Position numbers and translations under genes: made by a program. Of a DNA stretch of 64,000 nucleotides, positions 34,145 through 46,423 are shown piece by piece. The stretch covers positions 254,778 to 318,777 of the forward strand of contig KQ965760.1 of assembly GCA_001574975.1 (NCBI GenBank). The letters are read 5' to 3'. The notes below the pieces were generated by a model, which was given only the letters and a program-made list of their open reading frames with translations, did not search any database and was not told the origin of the DNA. The stretch is from Gonapodya prolifera JEL478. Lineage: Eukaryota; Monoblepharomycota; Monoblepharidomycetes; Monoblepharidales; Gonapodyaceae. Position 1 is the stretch's first letter, and each line of letters begins with the position of its first letter.

Positions 34145-34705
34145 GGGGTGCCCGGAAACGAGGGTGATTCGTGGGAATGGACGGGGACGGGGACGGGGGG
34201 GCGCTGCGCTTTCCTGCATACATTTTGGGTTGCAGTTTGAGGAAGATCTAGGACAGGACGGGGGCCTTTTTCATTTGCATGCATGGTCTCTTTCATCACC
34301 TCTTTTCAGTGTTTGGATCTGTTCGAGAATATCGACTGTGGTTGAAGTAATGTCATCTTTTGCGTGCTTTTTCTCTGCAGTGTGTGTCGTGTGGTATATT
34401 GTATAGTTGTACAGTCGCAGCGATTAAACGGTTTGTTCATCGTTTGCGGTGAGACGGGCCCTCAGGGCGAAGAAGTTTGCAGGGTGTTGCCCGAAGGTAT
34501 ATGGCGAAATGTCCGGAGGCTGACATGAATTTTGTACAAACGACGACAAAACACGCTTGATAATGCTGATGATACTGATAAGACAAAGAACAACGTATTG
34601 GAGTGGCCATTGACACCAAAACAGAAGGACTCCCGCGAACTGCATAAAATGTCAAACCGAAAAACAAAACTGACCCCCCTAAAGCTACAACCCTCAACTC
34701 CCAAT

Positions 34706-35908
34706 TCACCCACTGCACCTCCTCACCACGCCTGACTTGGCCGCAATCGTCCTCTCAGCGACCAACCGAAACCCGGGGCGGTCCGTCAAGGTCAGCTTGA
34801 GCAGCCCTTTGGACACCTCGTCGTGCGCCAGAGCCGACCCGTCCACGGCCAGCTTCGTCAGTGTGGGGAAGGCGAGGATGTAGAATGTGACGGTGGATAC
34901 GTTGGTGATTCCGCAGGAGGAGAGCATGAGATGTGGGCAATGCTGGGCAAGGTCATCAACGAACAATGTTTCTTTGTATTTTACCCCCGATATGTTGAGC
35001 ACTTTGATCCGCGAATCGCGAGCTACTTGAAATGATCGGGAGGATGCTTTCACTGAATGGTCGAGAAAATCTGTCAAACGTGAGCTTCTCCAGCCATTGC
35101 CATTTCCCCGAGACACTCCAATTTCTCCTCTCGGCAGAAGTCATCAGTGTCGTGCAAAAGAGTAAGCTGTCTGAGTTTCTCGAGACCTGAGATTTCTTTG
35201 TACAAATCGAGAGTGCTCGTGAGTGTACTCATGACTGTACTCAGCAACAATGACGCAATGTCTCCCTGAACATCCCGTCTCCATTCAATATCGAGTGAAA
35301 CCAAGTCCCGCGTCTGGTTCAATATTGACTGGATGTACACCCAATCCTCGCTCTGGAAAGAAAGTGCTTTCAGGTTTCTCGCTTTCCTTCACGCGAAGGT
35401 AAGCTCGGACAGCCATTCCTGCAGGTGGGTGGTGAATCCGTAGTACTCCAGAGACTGCATCGAAGGAGCGAACATATTCAGCATCTGGGTGGCTTTAAGG
35501 CGGCTGAACTGCGCTCGGATATTTCACCAGCCCAGAGCGCGACGGTGCGAGGCCGAAAGCCCGCCTTGGCTGTACTACTAAGTGCATTGTAGCGTTGGAG
35601 AGACAAGGGAACATCCCTCCCTCTGTCTCCATAATGCCCGATTCGGATTCTGCGCCAAATGGAGGTTGTTGCTGGTCTGTACCACGCTTTGCTGTGCCCG
35701 ATGCGCCCGCGAGACCAAAGAACTAGCATAAAGGCGTGAAAGGGAGTGAAACGTCGCCGGAAACGTACCAGACGCGAGCGTAATGGCCCTGTTGTACGGT
35801 AGCGTCGTCCAGGTGATCGAGAATACGTCCCGGAGTCTCCGGGATGAATGCGCATCTCGCAGCAATTGTCGCGGAATGGAATGGTGCGGATTCGTGCTGT
35901 CTACCCAT
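34706..35908 (-). pseudogene. F-box/LRR-like gene C, broken copy
   Basis: Exon 1 (35769-35908, ATG 35908) ends in an F-box-like IPETPGRILDHLDDATV...ARV and splices through a GTACGT donor to CKAWYRPATTSIWRRIRIG (exon start 35691). Downstream text is recognisable (FAPSMQSLEYYGF, ARNLKALSFQSEDWVYI, IKVLNISGVKYKETL, LMLSSCGITNVSTVTFYIL) but lies in different frames. The frame changes near 35510 and 35070, with an in-frame TGA near 35390. It resembles genes A, B and D in layout. Its C-terminus (GVVRRCSG) lacks the CxxC pair. Ancestral role inferred as an SCF adaptor. Confidence 0.6.
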
Positions 35909-36024
35909 TCTGTGACTTGGTTGCGCGGCTGTTCAGTTGAGCTGACCATAGTAAGCTTCATTTTTTCCACACAGTACACCCTTCACTCTTCAAAACTTCA
36001 TAGATATCTTCCACGGAAAGTACA

Positions 36025-37265
36025 TTAAGACCGAGCAGGACTGATGTCCGTAGGAACTCCACATCGCAAACACGTGACTTCCATGATGCCTAAAACTAGA
36101 CTTAAGACAAGTTTTATGGGTTGACGTCGATTTGTCACGACGTTTTGAATTGTTTGAACTGCGCCCGCCTCCGGTTTTCTGTTAATGTCCTGGCTTCTCA
36201 CGGCCAAGACTCTTAGAATGCTCAATTTCAAAAGGAGGTCGACGATGGTACTGATATGTGTAATGTGACAATAGCTGATGTTGAGCTCCTCCAGATTTGG
36301 GCAGTGCTTTGCAAGTTCATCAGCAAAGAAATGTAAGTACACTCTGTCCCAGAGATGTTAAGAGTTTTGATCGGTGAGCCAGTGGAACTTGAAATGATTG
36401 GGAAGATGGTTTCGTGGAATGGAAGACAGTATCCGTCAAAAACAAGCTCCACCAGTCTTCCGCCTATTACCATATCCTTGAGATACTCCAGTTTCTCTTT
36501 TCGAACGAGATCATCAATGTCACGAGAAAGGGTAAGTTTACGTAGCCTTTAAGGCTGGAAATTCTTTTGTACAAATCCGCACGGCGCACGATTACCTCCG
36601 TTGATTCCTCGTCAGGTTGAGAGTTGATGCTCCAATCAATAACGAGTGTAAACAAATTCGGCGCTTCCCTCAATATTGGATCGATGTACACCCTGTCATT
36701 CCTCGCTACGGAATGGAAGGAAAGGTTCCGAAGGTTTCTTGCAGTCCTGCAAGTGGCAGCAATCACTGACGTCCAATCTTGGAGAGTGGTTTTGATATCC
36801 AAAATACAGCAGAGACTGTATCGAAGGGGCCCACGCTTTCAACTTCTTGTGCGTCTCAAGCCGGTGCTGCGTCGATATGTTACCAGCCCAGAGTTCAATA
36901 GTGCGAGTTTGCAGGGAGGTCTAAACTGCTTCACTTAGACCGTTGTTGTGTTTGAGAAACAGGGGGATTTCCCTCTCTTCGTCTCCGTAACGCCCGATTC
37001 GGATTCGTCACCAGACTGCGGATGTCGCAGGCCCGAACCACGCTTTGCTGTACCGCGATGCGTGTGCCAGGCACATAGAAGGAGGATTTCTACGTTGTAT
37101 TTTCAAACTATTGACTCACCAGACGAGAGGATATCGCCCTCGCTCTGCAGCATCATCGTCCAGGTAATGGAAGATCCGACCCAAAATCTCCGGTACGGAC
37201 GTGCATTTAGCAGCAACTGAGCTGGAATGGAGTGAGACAGAACTGAGTTGAGGAGACCAGTCCAT
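36025..37265 (-). pseudogene. F-box/LRR-like gene D, broken copy
   Basis: The first exon (ATG 37265, MDWSPQLSSVSLHSSS) ends with VPEILGRIFHYLDDDAAERG...YPLVW and splices to CKAWFGPATSAVW. Compared with gene C, a TGA interrupts the RRIRIG segment near 37009, a TAG lies near 36920, and the frame changes near 36800. Later exons read ARNLRNLSFHSVARND, HCPNLEELNISYCHITHIS and LKLSILRVLAVRSQD, a clear LRR region, ending TCLRCGVPTDIS. It is the direct tandem neighbour of gene C. The pair mirrors the A/B pair 30 kb away, so the family expanded twice or was moved as a block. Confidence 0.6.
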
Positions 37266-37628
37266 CCGTCGTCCGAAGTTCGGCAGCGCCTCGGTGAGTC
37301 CAGAGAAACCGCACACGTTCCTTTCGCAAACTTTTGCTGTGTGAGTCCGTGGTTCTGCACCATGCGCTAACCAAGGTGAACGAGACGGTCGGCAACAACA
37401 GGTCTATCACGAACCACCCCCTATGCAATGTTTCGACATTCACTCTACCACTTGGACAGTCTGAATTTTGTGTGAGCCGATCACCACCGATATCGAAATC
37501 TTCGGAAGATCGTTACACCACAATCGTCAGACTAAGCACTTCCGGCTAGAATTCCAAGAATCTAAATGAAGAGATCTTGTAACCGGACAGTCGCTCCCCT
37601 AGACAAATCCACGTTACGTCGCCATAAT

Positions 37629-40024
37629 TCAGTGCTGCGTCCACTGCAAAAGCAATTATAACACGTCAATAACCACCCAAAAAGACGCCCGTCCAGCAAC
37701 ACTGCAATAACGCACCTGAATGCTCTTGATGTCCACACCTTCTTGAACCATCTCCCACAGCGGGCTCATCTCCCTCAAGTTCCCCACCACATCCTTGACT
37801 CTTCCGACCACATAATCGACCTCCTCCTCGGTCGTGAACCTCCCAATCCCGAACCTGATACTAGAATGCGCAATGTCCTCGTCCGTGCCGAGCGCTCGCA
37901 GCACGTAGCTGGGCTCCAGACTTGCGCTCGTGCACGCCGAGCCAGAGGAGAGGGCAATGTCCTTGAGGGCCATGAGAAGCGACTCACCCTCCACGTACGC
38001 GAACGAGAGGTTCACGCAGCCGGGGTAGGAACGCGCGGGGTCCCCGTTCCGGAACACGTGCGGGATGGAGGTGAGTCCGGCGATAAGACGTTCGGAGAGA
38101 CGCGAGATGTGAGCAGAATCATACTGAACAGGGCAGCCGGTGTCAGCCTCGTTCACGTATCCCCCACTGCACAACTCTTCAACCCACCGCCATCTCCTCC
38201 CCAGCAAGCCTACACGCCTCACCCAGTCCAACCACGAGTGGCGCTGGAACCGTTCCGCTCCGCAAGCCCCTCTCCTGCCCACCGCCACTGATAATAGGTT
38301 CCAGCCGGACCCTTGGTCGGCGGCGAACGTACAGCGCACCGATACCCTTTGGTCCGTAAAGTTTGTGACCCGAGATGGAGATGAGGTCTGCGTTGATGGC
38401 GTCCACGAAGAGCGGGATCTTGCCTACAGCTTGCGCAGCGTCCGTGTGGCTGTGTATTAGGTGCAAGGGGATAGGTGGGGTGAAATCAGATGTGTCCTCT
38501 CGACAAAAGTACAACCATGGTGAAGAACTCACAAGAACACGCCTCGTTCCCTGCACATCTTCCCAATTTCCGCGAGTGGCTGCACCACACCGATTTCGTT
38601 GTTGACCGCCATGATTGACACGAGCGCCGTGTCGGGTCGAATCGCGGCACGGAGGGTCTAGACACCAGCGCATTCCACATCAACCATCAATTCCACGACG
38701 CGAGGCACTCCCCCGCTTCGCAACCCTGGGGCACCCACCTCTAAATCAATAATCCCGCCCTTCCCGACCGGCAAGTACGTGACGTCGAATCCCTCCTCCT
38801 GCAACTGCCTGCAGCTGTCCAGGACGCACTTGTGTTCCGTCTGCGTGGTGATGACATGTCGCTTCTTGGCGCGGTAGAATCGCGCGACGCCCTTGATGGC
38901 CAGGTTGTTGGATTCGGTCGCTCCTGAGGTGAAGATGATCTCTTTGGGGTTGGCCGAGAGGAGTGCAGCGACATTCTGGGGGTAGCGGATAATTAGCGAG
39001 CTGCAGGGGATTACTCGTCCCCTGTTATCTCCGCTAAGTGAAGCAAAATCCTGAGCGGTCTTCGGGGGTCTGGCTTTGCAACCTTCCTCCGACACCCCTC
39101 CCTTCGTCCTTCGACCAACCCCCTCCATTTACTCACCGCCCTGGCCTCTTCCACGCCCTCCTCCGCCTCCCACCCAAACTTATGTGTCCTTGAATGTGGA
39201 TTGCCGAACATCTCCGTCATGTACGGCATCATCTTGGCCAACACTCGGGGGTCAAGCGGGGTGGTGGCCTGCATGTCCAGGTACACGGGCCGGCCCGAGT
39301 CACCATCCCGGATCAGAGACGTTGTGAATCCCGAGGGTGTGAGCGTGGGTTGGTAGGTGTGGAAGAGTGTCGTGACTGGAGGTTAAAGTAGGAAGGTGGA
39401 GGATGAGCATGGTGGAAGAGGGACCGTGTGGGCAGGTCAGCGAGAAACAAGCGTGTCAGACTGGAGAGTGGAGAGACGCTCTCCGCAGGGAGGATACACC
39501 CTGCTTCGGCCTCTTTCTAAATCGACTTGGCAGACAACCACGTTTGTCGAGAGGAGAGTCGACAGCAGTTCGCGCTTGCCAAGAAGAACCAAACCAGACA
39601 CTTTCTGCAACGTTTCCATTCGTTGCCCTTGGGAGTTGATACATTTTCCTCACTTACCTTGATCAAACTCCGCGTCCCTCTTCCTCTTGATATCCTCGAA
39701 CGTGGGGGCATCCCTCCCCCGTCTCGTTGTTATTGACCCATCGTCGTCCTCTGCTGCCACAGCTGAGCTCGCCACGGCCGACGTCGCCGACGTTCCAAGT
39801 GTCCTTGTCCCCGAAAGAGAAAGAGAAGCCGTTGGGCTCACGACGTCGAGGCTGGGAAGACGGACTTTATTTTGGAGGCTGGAAAATACGTGGGGACTTG
39901 ACGGGACGAGGCGGGCAGCGGGTGTGGGTGGAATACGACAAGGAGAGACCAAGGATCGGGAAGGGGCAGCAACGCGGAAGTGTGCCGGTGCCCGTGCAGC
40001 GCGGATCGAGCGAGTGAGGCGCAT
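37629..40024 (-). CDS. NFS1: Mitochondrial cysteine desulfurase
   Basis: Seven exons in phase: 39658-40024, 39137-39375, 38739-38975, 38533-38657, 38188-38449, 37716-38123 and a 15-nt last exon 37629-37643. The start [20 protein letters not shown] is a textbook mitochondrial presequence. The class V aminotransferase fold is complete: [53 protein letters not shown], the PLP-binding loop [10 protein letters not shown] and [12 protein letters not shown]. The active-site cysteine loop is [14 protein letters not shown], and the end IQWTQH is the conserved NFS1 tail. It takes sulfur from L-cysteine and passes it to the ISCU scaffold for Fe-S cluster assembly and tRNA thiolation. No abnormality seen. 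Confidence 0.96.
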
Positions 40025-40202
40025 CGTTTGAGAGTGGGGGAAGAGTTACAATGCACGTGCGTTGGGTGCCGACGTGTCTTGCTTGACTTGGATAAAATAC
40101 TTGAAACGTCGGTTGCATTACTACATTACAAATGAAATGAAAGCGTCGTCAAATCTTCTCAACAGCGCTCTTGTGGAATCGCCATCTTGCAACTCCTTAT
40201 AC

Positions 40203-41157
40203 TCGGAGCATCGTCACAATGTCGTCTGCGAATGAAGTCTAGGACCCTCACTACAGAGAGGGTATCAGTAGCGTGATATGCTTACTGGAGGGAATTATCG
40301 GCAACCCACCCAGGGACTTCGAGTCAAGTATGTTTCCTCGGAACTTTGATGGAGCCCAACGCAAAGTCTTTAGCTTCGTCTTTGCGATCGCTTTCGGGAG
40401 GGAACCGGCGAGGCACGCCTTCAGAGGGATCAATTTCTCGGCTCCATCCTTGAGGAGCTTTGTGCTTTAGCCACGCGTTCACGCGCTCTTCGAAGGATAC
40501 TCTTAGAGCCAGCATCGAGCATCCTCCCCCTTTGTCTTGACGCAGTCTCCCACGTCCTGCGCGTCGGGAGTTATGAGGGTTGGAAGGAACTAATTGCACA
40601 AGGGGCACAAGGGGAGATACACCTCATGGCCCGTAAGATCAAAAATGCTGTACCATGTCTAGGTCTACTAGGTCAAATGCTATCTCCGCTGAAGTTGACA
40701 AGAGAATCTGCGGCCACTTAGCATCCGTCCCGAAAGCACACACCAGCTTCTTTAAAAGCATAGCGGGAATTCTCAGCGACAAAGGGATACTCCGAAAATA
40801 TCACGGAACGGATCTCTTGTTGGGACTGTACACGTACATATCACGTGAGGAGTACATGGAATCTCGATTCAACATCACTCTTCCATACGGATGTGTGAGA
40901 ATGAACAAGATTCATTCCCAAGCCATGCGCCCTTTCTCGAATCTATTAGCAAGTGGTGGAGGGCCAACAAGGAGTCCGCCTTCGAAACCGTGTGCGCTGC
41001 CGTCGAGTGCACGAACTTGTCACCGAAAAGGACGTGCGTGCGGTGTAGACTTGCGCGATACTGCGACGAAAACTGCCAGAAGGCCCACCGGAAGATGCAC
41101 AAGGTGGTCTGTCGGGGGGATTTTTGGAACGTGGAGGGTGTCGTCGGAGATGAATAA
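40203..41157 (+). pseudogene. MYND-type zinc finger gene, copy 1, broken
   Basis: Same layout as the copy at 46424-47394: FDGAQRKVFSFVFAIAFGRE, then ATRSRALRRILLEPASSIL and LDAVSHVLRVGS, then VPKAHTSFFKSIAGILSD, and a C-terminal MYND finger C-AAVE-C with CVRCRLARYCDENCQ, HRKMHKVVC. These parts fall in different frames (changes near 40460, 40640 and 40890), so no full protein is encoded. MYND fingers are protein-interaction modules. Genes with a helical N-terminus and a C-terminal MYND are often amplified in fungal genomes. Function unknown. Confidence 0.65.
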
Positions 41158-41427
41158 GTGGAAGAAGACCACACGGAAAAGAGCAATTAATTAACGATTG
41201 ATGGTTCAATGTAGATAAGGGAGGAGTTGTTGATATCCAAGGTGGCAAATCGAAATAAGGAGATAGCTGCCCCGTAATTATTATTCGAAAGGTCCGGTGT
41301 TCACAAAGCCATATATTCCACCGTGGGCGGTGCAAATCGATCGATTCAAAAGAAGCTCCAAGTAGACTATCCTCAAATAAGCCACAGATGCGGGTGATGG
41401 TTGCATCTAACAGATAGCCCTAATCCT

Positions 41428-42658
41428 TTACTCGCGATTCAAATCGTTGAGAATCCGCAAGATGTACAAGAAGAGATTCAGGAGGTCGAGGTAGAGCTCC
41501 ACGGCAGCCATAATGTAGTCCTCGGGGCTGGTGTGTAAAGAGTTGGTCACATCACAGTGCAAGCTAGAACCCGAGGACAAAACGGCACGACGCTAGCTCA
41601 CCTCAACCTGTTTAAGATCATGTAAGTATCGAAAATCGTGTATCCGCAAAACACGAGCGCTCCAATCACAGCAATGAACAAGTCGGCCACTCTGTTGAAC
41701 GGAAGGAACACCTGCACGAATCCAGCAATGATCAGGGCGAAGAGAGAGATGTACAGGAATGGGCCGATTCCAGAGAAGTCGTACTTGGACTGGATGGTGA
41801 ATACGGTGAGGAGAGCGAAGAGACCGAACGTTATGATGACGGCTTGGAGAACCACGCGGGAGTCGTAGAGCGATGCTGTAAGGAAGGTGAAAGAAGTTGC
41901 TTTTGCGTGATAAGAGTGTGAGAATTCAATCTTACCGGCGGTTCCGATGGTGAAGGCTTCGCAGAACGTGAAACTTTGTTTAAAGCAACGAGGGTGAACG
42001 ACTGGGAACCGCGAGACACAACGAGAAGTCCGATATTACGTACACAGAAAGCACCACAAAGTTCCATGGAGTCTGTCTCTTTACGAAGGTCAACGTAATG
42101 AGCGAAATCTGAAACGAGCGGATAAGTGGAGTGTCTGGCATGGCAAGACAACTGATAGTTCCGCTTAATACTCACGAACGCCACCACCATAGAAACATAA
42201 AACGCCCAGACATTCTGTGCAATCCAGTGCTTGAAGCTACCTCCGTTTGCGAACATCATCATCGCTCCTGTGCCCCGTCGTTAGGAGTCGTTAGGTCAAC
42301 TTTGCTCCCACAGCACGCCAGCGGTAAAAGCGGCACCCACCAACTAAAACGGAAAAGCCTATTTGCGCTGCCAATATTGTGTAGACCTTCCGAATGAATC
42401 CTCGCCTGATTTCGTCCCCAGCATCTTTGAGGAACACAACGGGCTTCACCGCGGACTCTGGATCGGCAAAGTAGTCTTCTCCTGCCTGGTGTGCGCGGTA
42501 CGAGGGCGGTGGCGCCTCGACCTGTCGAATTTGGGAGGTGATTTGGGATACAAATGCCGAAGATGGCTGCTCCTGACGAAAGAAGGGCTCACCACGTCGA
42601 CCGGGTCTCCAGCCCTCGAGGACAGGAGAGGTCGGCGATCTTCCTCCCGTTTCGACAT
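41428..42658 (-). CDS. Bax inhibitor-1 / TMBIM family membrane protein
   Basis: Exons 41428-41527, 41602-41875, 41936-41973, 42044-42108, 42176-42267 and 42341 to about 42572 join in phase. The products are VYTILAAQIGFSVLVGAMMM, WAFYVSMVVAFISLITLTF, NFVVLSVFTFCEAFTIGTA, VLQAVIITFGLFALLTVF, FLYISLFALIIAGFVQVF, ALVFCGYTIFDTYMIL and the C-terminal ELYLDLLNLFLYILRILND. Six to seven helices and the final YxDxxNxFLxILR motif identify the family (yeast Bxi1, human TMBIM4). Members act as ER or vacuolar calcium-leak channels and modulate cell death. The cytosolic N-terminus (APPPSYRAHQAGEDYF) is clear. The first exon is uncertain: the ATG at 42658 would need a 20-nt intron, so the true start may lie further upstream. 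Confidence 0.85.
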
Positions 42659-42972
42659 GTGTCTTGGGTGCGTTGCTGAGGTGGATGTGTGCGGGGTGAA
42701 TGTGCGATCGGCTAAAAGTTCAGAGAAGGAATGCTCTGGAATCTTCATTTCAAATCCAAGGGGGGGCTCAGCTTTCGCAAGTTCAACTAGACTTGCCGCG
42801 GCACTGAGAAATCAACGCATATGTTCCCAGAGGTCAAAACATTGAGTGTGTCAACCAACGCCAGGTTGGAGTTGATCCAGCTCTCATTTGATATAAGGAA
42901 GTCGCACCGAGAAAAAGAAGCTGTAATCGAAATTACATAAGTAAGAGTGCTGGAGACCTTTCCTCCGAGGAA

Positions 42973-45245
42973 ATGTTGTTCCGTCGTCCACACGCGGCAG
43001 GTTGGTCCATTGGCACTCTGGCTTCGCTGCGCACAGCGTTGATCTTCGTCCAACGTCACGCGAGTCTCCGCATTCTCTCGTATCGGTGCAGTGCAGGTTG
43101 CAGCTCTGACTCTCAGAAACTCCGACCGAGGTGTGCTAAGAGCACTTCATCGTTCCAGCTGTGGTGTTCGGCATCGACAACTGTTGCCCGAAGCAGCGCG
43201 TTTCCATCAATTCAATGGCGTCCCCGATGCCTCTGCTTTCGGAATCTTCAACGATCCGGTCGAAATCGCTCCTTGCACTTCCTTCCCCCGTTTTCCATGA
43301 AATATCCTGCCGATGGTCCGACTATCCTCTCGGCCTTCCAGCCAAAGCACTCTGTCGCGAGCTCTACGATGGTTTATCGGACCCGTGGTCTGTTGCCGCG
43401 CGTGCCAGAAGAGCACTGCATGAACGAGATGTCGACTGCAGTCCTGACGCCTTTATGCGATGGCAGGTCGCAAGAGCATCTGTCCGGACATCTCCGTGGG
43501 CTCTCGCTTCCCTCTCTTTGCTCTTACGGGATGGTTTCGCTCACGAACTTTACGCGACGACGTTGCCAACGATCTCGGATTGATCGAGACGTCAGCAAAG
43601 CCTTCCTCAAGCAGGACGTCGAGTTGTTCAGAGTGTTGCTCGAACATGGAATTAGAAACTTTGCGATTCATACCCAAGGCTGTCGAAACTATCAACAAAA
43701 CGCACAATTCTCCGTCAAGGATTACCAGCGTTGCTTATGTCCCGGCAGCACACTGCATCTCGCTTTGTATCATCTTGATTTGTCACAGGCACACGCACCG
43801 GGACTCAAAATTTCAATCCCGACCAATGTTCTCGCTGCTTCTCGAGAACGGCTGGGATGTGGACGAGTACCGAAAACACGACGAGAGAACATTCCTGCAC
43901 CGAACGGTGGAACACAGAGATGTCCATATGATCAGCCTGTTACTGTACCACGGTGCTAGTATCGATGGGCTGGCGAGGGCGGACATGACATTGTACCCGA
44001 ATGCAAAGCGGACAAATACGCCTCTTATGATTGCTGCAGTCCGGGACATTACAACCACACGACTTCTCTTGGAGCGTGGGGCCAAAGTTGACGCTTGCAA
44101 CGCGCGAGGGGAGACAGCATTGTTCATGGCCAAGGATCGGGAATTCGCTTCGGCTCTCATTCGACACGGTGCGGATGTGAATGCTCGTGACGATGCTGAC
44201 AAGACGCCTCTGAAGAAACATGCACAGAGCTTGGACTTTGTTCGATTCCTTTTTGGACAATAGAGCGGATGCAAGTTTGCATCCAGGCCCACTCGTTTCT
44301 GCAACCCGAGAACTTGAGACGGACTTGGGGAAGCGTCTGTTGGACGGAGGCGCTCCCATGGAACGTATGAGCCAGGGTGGTGCACTTGTACTGCACGTCA
44401 TTTGTCAAAGACCAGAAAGCCAGCGGCCTGATCGACTGGAAAGAACCCCAGAAGTTTTCGACACCCTTCTCCAATTTTCAGGGGACGATCACGTAAACTT
44501 GAGAGATCGCAGTGGAAATACACCGCTCCTATGGGTCGCGTTCTCTCTTTCGGGAGGAACCAGCAGTTCGCCACGTCCGGAACAAGTTGTCATGGCGAAG
44601 CGACTTCTTGCTCAGGGTGCAGATCCATATATTGACGCTCCCGACGGCAACACTCTACTTCACATTGCTGTTGCAGCTGAAACCCCGTCCATTGAGCTTG
44701 TGGCCTTGTTCCTTCGCGATTGCAAGATGGACCCAAACATTCCGAACGCGTTTGGGGAAACGACTGTTTGTTACACAGCAAAATCCAATACGACGACGGA
44801 CGTTCTTGAGCTTCGTTTGCAGCATGGAGCAAATGTTGATGCGGCTCCGGGGACGCAACCTCCTTTGATTGCTGCCACTCAAGGCAGCAATCTGACCACA
44901 CTCTCTTTTCTCCTCAATCATGGAGCCGACCGGTCAGCTGTATGTCCAGCAGATAAACGCCCAGCAATTCATGAGGCACGTGCATCAATATGGTGCGACC
45001 ACGGTGCACATCATGACGTGTTTGAAACCATTGTGCTCCGTCTACTAAATGCAGGTGCGATAGCGCGAGCAGAGGAGATGCAATTGATCTTGCAAAATGA
45101 GTCCGCGATGGGTGGACAAAGGATAAGCCGTGAATTGCGCATCAAATTGCACATTGCGAGGTGCAAGGACCTCTTTGCAAGTGTCACAAAAGGACACAAT
45201 CCGAGGCAGCAGATGGGTGGCAGCAAAGGCCAAAATACATTCTAG
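42973..45245 (+). pseudogene. Ankyrin-repeat gene, several frame breaks
   Basis: From 43250 the text reads LLALPSPVFHEISCRWSDYP, then AFLKQDVELFRVLLEHGIRN, then clear ankyrin repeats: ERTFLHRTVEHRDVHMISLL, TPLMIAAVRDITTTRLLLER, ALIRHGADVNARDDADKTPL, GNTPLLWVAFSLSGG, GNTLLHIAVAAETPSIELVA, and PPLIAATQGSNLTTLSFLLN. The frame changes near 43570, 43820 and at a T5 run around 44250. The two long open stretches 43460-44263 and 44220-45245 overlap in different frames at the last point. No GT-AG intron bridges these points, so the gene is broken or the assembly has indels. Its N-terminus is undefined. Ankyrin repeats mediate protein binding; no partner can be inferred. Confidence 0.65.
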
Positions 45246-45533
45246 ATAATTTTACAGGTTGATTGTCATGTAGGAGATGTTTTAGTTGAAGTTGGGGTGG
45301 CTCCGATTACAATATAAGTGAAATGATTATGACTTTAAAGAGAATACTAGCGTTACATGAGTTGGACGGTGCATTGTTCGACAAGGACGAAATGGAGGAG
45401 AGCTGAGTCATGTGGTCAGTTGAGGTTCAAAAGGGGCTTGCCAGTCACGTTTCGTTCTGCCGTCGGTTCCAAAGTGAAGGTATCCGGGAGATGGAAGCAC
45501 TCTCAAAGCGTATATGTCGGTACATCAGTTGAC

Positions 45534-46053
45534 TTACGCGGACTGCAATGAGTGAAAGATGTCGCGGTCTGTGGGGTTGAAGTATAAAGCTGCAATATTT
45601 ATGTCATCGAGATTGACGATCCGATGTGCCCCACGTCACCCTCCCACTCACCACGACTGGACAGATCCACTCTGCACAGCGAACACTCCCCTTTCTGATT
45701 GACCAACCACTCGTCGACGCATCTGACGTGGAATGAGTGCGAGCATGGCAACCTTCTCAGCACGTCACCCCGCCGAAAGTTGTCCATGCATATTGCACAA
45801 TACTCTGAGCTGGAGCAAGCTGGCGATACTGAAGAGGTAGCGAGCCTCGCGGGTGGCACTGGGGCGGAGCTGGATGATTCTGGAAAGGTAAAAGAGGACT
45901 TCCGAGAGGTGTCCGGCACACCCGGGGCGTTGAAGATGTTATTGTCATTTGCAATACCGATTTTAGATATCCAGGGAAGAGAGAGTTGATTAGAGGGAGG
46001 GAATTAATGGACGATATCGGCCATCCTGATTTTTGGTAGTTTTCCGGCGCCAT
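45534..46053 (-). CDS. Small RING-H2 finger protein
   Basis: Exons 45958-46053 (ATG, MAPENYQKSGWPISSIN), 45652-45898 and 45534-45589 join in phase, giving about 132 residues. A Ser/Pro-rich linker precedes a complete RING-H2: CAICMDNFRRGDVLRRL, PCSHSFHVRCVDEWLV and CSLCRVDL, with the C3H2C3 ligand order. This predicts an E3 ubiquitin ligase of the simple RING type. No membrane helix is seen. The third exon ends SLQSA followed by TAA. A GTAAGT overlapping this stop could be a donor for a further exon, so the C-terminus is provisional. Confidence 0.7.
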
Positions 46054-46423
46054 ATCACTCGAAGGTCGTTCAGTCAGCTTTATTGGGATCTCAGTCACGG
46101 AACAAGAGTTCTACACCTCTGTCTTCTCAACTGTGGTGACCGAACACGCAGAGAAAGTCTTGAATTGCCTACCGCTGCCTAAAACTTTTGGACAGAATAC
46201 GCGGCGGTGAAGAAGGGAAAGCACGCGTGCAAAATGTAGTGGAACTACTGTCTATCATGCTACTGTGGCGGTTGGAGAGTGAGTTCAGTGAATTGCAGGT
46301 TTAGTCGGGCAACAGACGGTTCAGGGGCGCTGCCGGCTGAAATTCCACTCTGCTGGAAGCAGTACGCCGGCCCTCGTAGTACGCGGAGCGTCACCGCAAT
46401 GCCGTCGGCGATGGAGTCCTTAG

